Origin: Rhizobiaceae bacterium
GTDB taxonomy: Bacteria > Pseudomonadota > Alphaproteobacteria > Rhizobiales > Rhizobiaceae
Direction: 5' to 3'
Length of the DNA stretch: 64,000 nucleotides
Assembly (NCBI GenBank): GCA_017643495.1
Contig: JAEPNK010000002.1
Coordinates: 1,054,001-1,118,000, forward strand
The notes beneath the pieces are model-generated. The model was not told the DNA's origin. It saw nothing but the letters and a program-made list of their open reading frames with translations, and made no database searches. Below, piece by piece: positions 60,083 through 64,000 of the stretch; position 1 is the stretch's first letter, and each line of letters begins with the position of its first letter. The position numbers and the translations under genes are program-made.

Positions 60083-62155
60083 ATGGAGAACCTCGACATC
60101 ACATTTGCTCCGGAGCTTCCGGTCTGGTTGCTGATCGCAATTTCCGGTCTGATAGCCCTTTTCTGCCTTTACGGCCTCATACATGGATTAAGGGGTAGCT
60201 GGCTGCGCAGTGTCGCCGGTGGCCTCTTGATACTGGCGCTTTTCAATCCTGCATTGCTGCAGGAGGATCGCTCCCCCCTCAAGACCGTCATTCCCCTTGT
60301 CATTGATGAAACAACCAGCCAGCGGATGGATGGCAGGGATGAACAGACCGCAGCAGCAGTGGAGCAGATCCGAGAGGAAGTTTCCAAGCACAATGGTTTC
60401 GAGTTGCGGGAAGTTCGCGTCCGTGACCAGATTTCGCAGACAAGCGATGTTTCGTCCGCACTGTTTGGTGCCTTGTCTTCTGCCAGTCAGGACATCCCGA
60501 GAGAGCGGATCGGCGGGGCAATCTTTGTAACAGACGGTCAGGTTCACGACGTGCCGGACAGCCCCGACCAGATGAATGCATCTGTTCCCCTGCATGTGAT
60601 ATTGACCGGAAGGGAAAACGAAAAGGACCGCCGCATAATCCTGAAAAATTCACCGCGTTTCGGAGTTGTCGGAGAAAGCCAGGAAATTCTCTACCAGATT
60701 GAGGAAACCGGCTTTGACGAACGCAGTGAAGTCGATGTGACCATTTCAATTGATGGTGAAATCGCCAGCGTTGAAAGGGTTATTGCCGGAGAGGAAGCCT
60801 CGTTTGTCTTTGATGTGCCACACGGCGGCAAGAACATTATCGAGTTCCAGGCAGAAGTTGCCGAGGGAGAAATCAGCGAGATCAACAACCAGACATTCAC
60901 AACCGTAAACGGAATTCGCGAAAACCTTCGCGTCCTGCTGATTTCCGGCGAACCGCATGCCGGTGAGCGTACATGGCGCAATCTGCTTAAATCCGATGCA
61001 TCCGTCGACCTTGTACATTTCACGATTTTGCGGCCTCCTGAAAAACAGGACGGCACGCCGATCAACCAGCTCTCACTGATCGCCTTCCCCACGCGAGAGT
61101 TGTTCATTCAGAAGATTGATGAATTCGACCTGATCATATTTGACCGTTACAAGCGCCGGGGAGTGTTGCCGGTCCTGTATTTCGACAACATTGCCCGTTA
61201 CGTGCAAAACGGAGGCGCTGTCATGGTAGCGGCAGGTCCGGAATATGCAGACGTTTCCAGCATCAGTGTAACACCGTTGAATTCAGTGCTGCCCGGAACA
61301 GCGGATGGAGCCATCTCCGAACAGCCCTTTGTGCCACAAATCTCTGACACGGGAGAAAAACACCCGGTCACCCGGAACCTAGATGGTTGGAATGCGGGAG
61401 AACCGGATTGGTCACGCTGGTTCCGTTCAGTCGGCATAGAACCGGATGCTACAGGCGAGACCCTGATGCTTGATGGCGAGGACCGCCCCCTGTTGATGCT
61501 GGAGCGACATAATGAAGGACGGGTTGCACTATTCCTTTCCGATCATGTCTGGCTTTGGTCGCGTGGTTTCGAGGGCGGCGGTCCACATGTCCAGCTTTTG
61601 CGCCGCCTTGCACACTGGTTGATGAAAGAACCGGAACTGGAAGAAGAACGCCTGACTGCCGAGTCCCGTGGCGAAACACTCACCATTTTGCGCCAGACGC
61701 TGGGTGAAAAGCCTGATCCAGTGGAATTGCTGAGCCCTTCCGGCTTGCAAACTACCCATGAGTTTGAACGGCTTGGCCCGGGTGCCTGGCAGATCGAGCA
61801 ACAGGTTGAAGAGATCGGCTTGTACCGGGTAACCAATGGGGACCTGAATGCACTGGCCCAGGTGGGACCGGCAAACCCGCGGGAACTGGCCGCCGTAACC
61901 AGCACACCAGACCTTCTGGAGCCTGTCGTTCGTGAAACCCAGGGTTCAATATCCCGTTATGCCGAGGCTGGCATTCCAAGCTTTATTCCGGTCAGCAGCA
62001 ATGCAACCAGGGCCGGTCGGGGATGGGCTGGATTGGTCAATACCAATGCCAGCGTACTGAATGGTGTTTTCAGAATTCCCCTTTTCACCGGTCTTCTTGG
62101 GCTTGCGCTGCTGTTGCTTGGTTTTGCGGCAATGTGGTTCAGGGAAGGCAAGTAA
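60083..62155 (+). CDS. VWA/glutamine amidotransferase-like membrane protein
   Basis: A 690-residue protein. Two N-terminal TMs (about 12-30, 40-58). Then a VWA-like region (VIDETTSQ is a D-x-T-x-S MIDAS-like motif; GAIFVTDGQVHDVP). A class I amidotransferase-like domain (NGGAVMVAAGPEYAD) comes next and a final TM (LLGLALLLLGFAAMWF). GGAAGGAACAGGG precedes the ATG. It is the fourth gene of the MoxR operon. Confidence 0.88.
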   Translation: MENLDITFAPELPVWLLIAISGLIALFCLYGLIHGLRGSWLRSVAGGLLILALFNPALLQEDRSPLKTVIPLVIDETTSQRMDGRDEQTAAAVEQIREEVSKHNGFELREVRVRDQISQTSDVSSALFGALSSASQDIPRERIGGAIFVTDGQVHDVPDSPDQMNASVPLHVILTGRENEKDRRIILKNSPRFGVVGESQEILYQIEETGFDERSEVDVTISIDGEIASVERVIAGEEASFVFDVPHGGKNIIEFQAEVAEGEISEINNQTFTTVNGIRENLRVLLISGEPHAGERTWRNLLKSDASVDLVHFTILRPPEKQDGTPINQLSLIAFPTRELFIQKIDEFDLIIFDRYKRRGVLPVLYFDNIARYVQNGGAVMVAAGPEYADVSSISVTPLNSVLPGTADGAISEQPFVPQISDTGEKHPVTRNLDGWNAGEPDWSRWFRSVGIEPDATGETLMLDGEDRPLLMLERHNEGRVALFLSDHVWLWSRGFEGGGPHVQLLRRLAHWLMKEPELEEERLTAESRGETLTILRQTLGEKPDPVELLSPSGLQTTHEFERLGPGAWQIEQQVEEIGLYRVTNGDLNALAQVGPANPRELAAVTSTPDLLEPVVRETQGSISRYAEAGIPSFIPVSSNATRAGRGWAGLVNTNASVLNGVFRIPLFTGLLGLALLLLGFAAMWFREGK

Positions 62156-62196
62156 ATAGCTTGCCACAGCTTGCCAACTAACGCGCCTTTGAGCAG

Positions 62197-62700
62197 TCAA
62201 ACCGCCCGCGTGGCGTCTCCCTTGTAGGATGCACCCACACCATCAACCAGTTCACAAAACAGCAACCGTCCCCTCTCAACAGGTGCAGGCATGCTGATCT
62301 GGCCATGCGGAACAACAGCGAAACCGAAACGCTGGTAATATGGCAGATCGCCCACCAGAAGGATCAGTTCATGCCCGGCGCTCCGGGCCGCTTTCACGGC
62401 ATGTTTCATCAGCATTGCTCCCACACCCTGGTTCTTGACATCAGGGTCAACCACCAATGGCCCGAGCAGCAGCGCAGACTTGTCACCAATCATGATTTTC
62501 GTAAGCCTGACAGAACCGAACATTTGACCGCCTTTTCCGTTGGCAACAAAAGAAAGCGACGCTTCATGCGGGACTCCCTCGCGCAGACGGAACGCAGAAC
62601 GAGCAAAACGGCCCGGGCCAAATGCGCGTGCCGCCATGGCTTCCACACACTCATGCTCATGCTTGGACTCTGTCGTAATGGTCAGTTCATTGATATTCAT
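62197..62700 (-). CDS. GNAT-family N-acetyltransferase
   Basis: A 167-residue protein. LLGPLVVDPDVKNQGVGAML is the acetyl-CoA-binding motif A, followed by VGDLPYYQRFGF. This is the YhbS-like small acetyltransferase pattern. Convergent with the MoxR operon. The acceptor is unknown. Confidence 0.88.
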   Translation of the reverse strand: MNINELTITTESKHEHECVEAMAARAFGPGRFARSAFRLREGVPHEASLSFVANGKGGQMFGSVRLTKIMIGDKSALLLGPLVVDPDVKNQGVGAMLMKHAVKAARSAGHELILLVGDLPYYQRFGFAVVPHGQISMPAPVERGRLLFCELVDGVGASYKGDATRAV

Positions 62701-62905
62701 GGTTTCAGGCTTTCACGTTCGAAGGATCGACCCGGAGCCTGAACCTGTTTCAGGCAGCCGGAATAGGGCGTGCGTCAACGGACGCTGGGAGCGTCGCCGG
62801 TCGTCGTCGATGTGAAAATGCACGTGTCATGACAAGCCTGAAATGAAATGATTGAAAGCGGTTAGCACAGTGTTTTGGGTTCGTCCATGCATTTCCTCGC
62901 GCGGT

Positions 62906-63367
62906 TTACCAAAATTCTGAAACCGGTTGACCCAGAATGTGTTCCTCTATCCGGTTGGCCGACCCCTTCGTCATACCATCCGGCAACTGGTTCACCGGAA
63001 AAAAGCCGATTTCTGCAATCTCGCGATTGGGGAGAAAATCGCGAATTTTTTCCACGTTCTCGCAACGGTAAAGCAGCACGTGATCACGGGCAGAAGCTCT
63101 CCGGTTGAAATAAACACCCAGCAGCGTTGGTGCCTTGCCCGGGGCATGACCTGTTTCTTCCGACAGTTCCTTGCAGGCAGCCTCTAGCGCCGTTTCCCCT
63201 GTTTCGACCCCTCCCCCTGGCAAATACCAGCCTGGAACATAGGTATGTTTGACAAGAAGGATTTCTTCCATTTGGTTGGTCGCAAGCAGCCTTACACCCA
63301 GGGTCATGGGCCGCTTCATCAGAAATCCCAGATGAAACAATTTGCCGACAAAGCGTTTCTGCGCCAT
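62906..63367 (-). CDS. NUDIX hydrolase
   Basis: A 153-residue protein starting at an ATG after AAAGGGGTGAT. VPGWYLPGGGVETGETALEAACKELSEETGH is the NUDIX box (GxE...REVSEE-like). The substrate is unknown. It is divergent from the metallophosphoesterase. Confidence 0.88.
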   Translation of the reverse strand: MAQKRFVGKLFHLGFLMKRPMTLGVRLLATNQMEEILLVKHTYVPGWYLPGGGVETGETALEAACKELSEETGHAPGKAPTLLGVYFNRRASARDHVLLYRCENVEKIRDFLPNREIAEIGFFPVNQLPDGMTKGSANRIEEHILGQPVSEFW

Positions 63368-63438
63368 ATCACCCCTTTCACCCTGCAGGCCCAACCTGCC
63401 GGTTTTCACAACAACAGACAGTCAGGACACCATTTTTC

Positions 63439-64000
63439 ATGTTCCGGTTTGCCCACATTTCGGATGTACATCTGAGACCATTACCAAAGCCCACTTTCCG
63501 GCAACTGGCGAGCAAACGCATACTGGGCTACATCAACTGGAAGCTCAACCGCCGCAGCTTCCTTGCCGGAGATTATCTGGCAAACCTGGTTAGCGACATG
63601 GCAACCAAGCCGCTCGAACAGGTTGTTGTCACCGGCGATCTTGTCAACATTTCATTGCCTGCCGAGTTCATCAATGCAGCCAAGTTTCTAAAGCTACTGG
63701 GTGAACCTGAAGATGTCTTTGCAGTTTGCGGAAACCATGATGCCTACATCCCCGGCAGCCTCCGCAATGCGATACGGGCATGGCGCCCTTATGTCAGCGG
63801 CGATGGAGACCTGATGCAAAGCGCCAAGGAATACCCGGCTGTCCGCATACGGGGGGATATTGCTTTCATCGCCTGCAATTCCGCCGAGGCAACCCTGCCC
63901 TTTTTCGCCACCGGTTATTTTCGCCGCAAACAGGCCAAGCGGCTTGCAGCCATACTGGAACAACACAAGGACAAGTGCCGGGTCATCATGATCCATCATC
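63439..64000 (+). CDS. Metallophosphoesterase, N-terminal part
   Basis: The frame runs off the right edge after 187 codons. It has the calcineurin-like set: HISDVHL (residues 6-12), VTGDLVN, VCGNHDAY and the final MIHH that would begin the last metal motif. Too incomplete for a substrate call. Confidence 0.88.
   Translation, partial: MFRFAHISDVHLRPLPKPTFRQLASKRILGYINWKLNRRSFLAGDYLANLVSDMATKPLEQVVVTGDLVNISLPAEFINAAKFLKLLGEPEDVFAVCGNHDAYIPGSLRNAIRAWRPYVSGDGDLMQSAKEYPAVRIRGDIAFIACNSAEATLPFFATGYFRRKQAKRLAAILEQHKDKCRVIMIHH

Overview
The window looks like the chromosome of an alphaproteobacterium of the Hyphomicrobiales (Rhizobiales) type. The evidence is a large uvrB with extensions, a petABC bc1 operon, UbiK, DUF992, DUF1285 and DUF599 proteins, a SigK/RskA-like pair beside fasciclin genes, and a MoxR-DUF58-DUF4159 operon. 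Most of it is housekeeping DNA with short intergenic gaps. I see no rRNA, tRNA, CRISPR array or insertion sequence.

Layout. 0-6 kb: an EamA transporter tail, a HAD hydrolase, a Tat-exported metallo-beta-lactamase-fold protein, a CysH-like remnant, a lipase-like hydrolase, an acidic repeat protein and an ArsC-family protein. 6-9.6 kb: an unusually long uvrB. 9.6-11.6 kb: an AT-rich three-gene island (two-TM protein, ImmA/IrrE-type metalloprotease, 'beta' family protein) that starts at the uvrB stop codon. 11.6-15.9 kb: a gene-poor, hairpin-rich stretch with dodecin, a Cys-rich hypothetical and two tandem secreted four-Cys paralogues. 16-21 kb: ilvE, marR, a two-component pair, csaA and proC. 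22-32 kb: lgt, midA, pgeF, an M24-fold protein, prs, rplY, pth, ychJ and ychF. 32-38 kb: apt and the cytochrome bc1 operon. 38-48 kb: an ABC-F ATPase, two fasciclin proteins, an ECF sigma/anti-sigma pair, two tandem ABC exporters and trmL. 49-55 kb: hemF, an MFS exporter, a TetR regulator with visible operators, cca, a CoA-type NUDIX protein and DUF1285. 55-62 kb: a MoxR/DUF58/DUF4159 operon. 62-64 kb: GNAT, NUDIX and a truncated metallophosphoesterase.

Two things stand out. First, a family of palindromic repeats occurs both inside the uvrB reading frame, including between its Q motif and Walker A, and in the intergenic DNA at 12.9-13.4 kb. Several copies share an ATCC/GGAT loop while the stem sequences differ in a compensatory way. 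I saw no copies elsewhere by eye. Second, the AT-rich island is a compact operon (a 4-bp overlap, then zero spacing) of three accessory genes with no known joint function. It is the best candidate here for an undescribed system, and repeat copies lie on both sides of it.

All function calls rest on reading motifs in the translated sequence. No database search was run.
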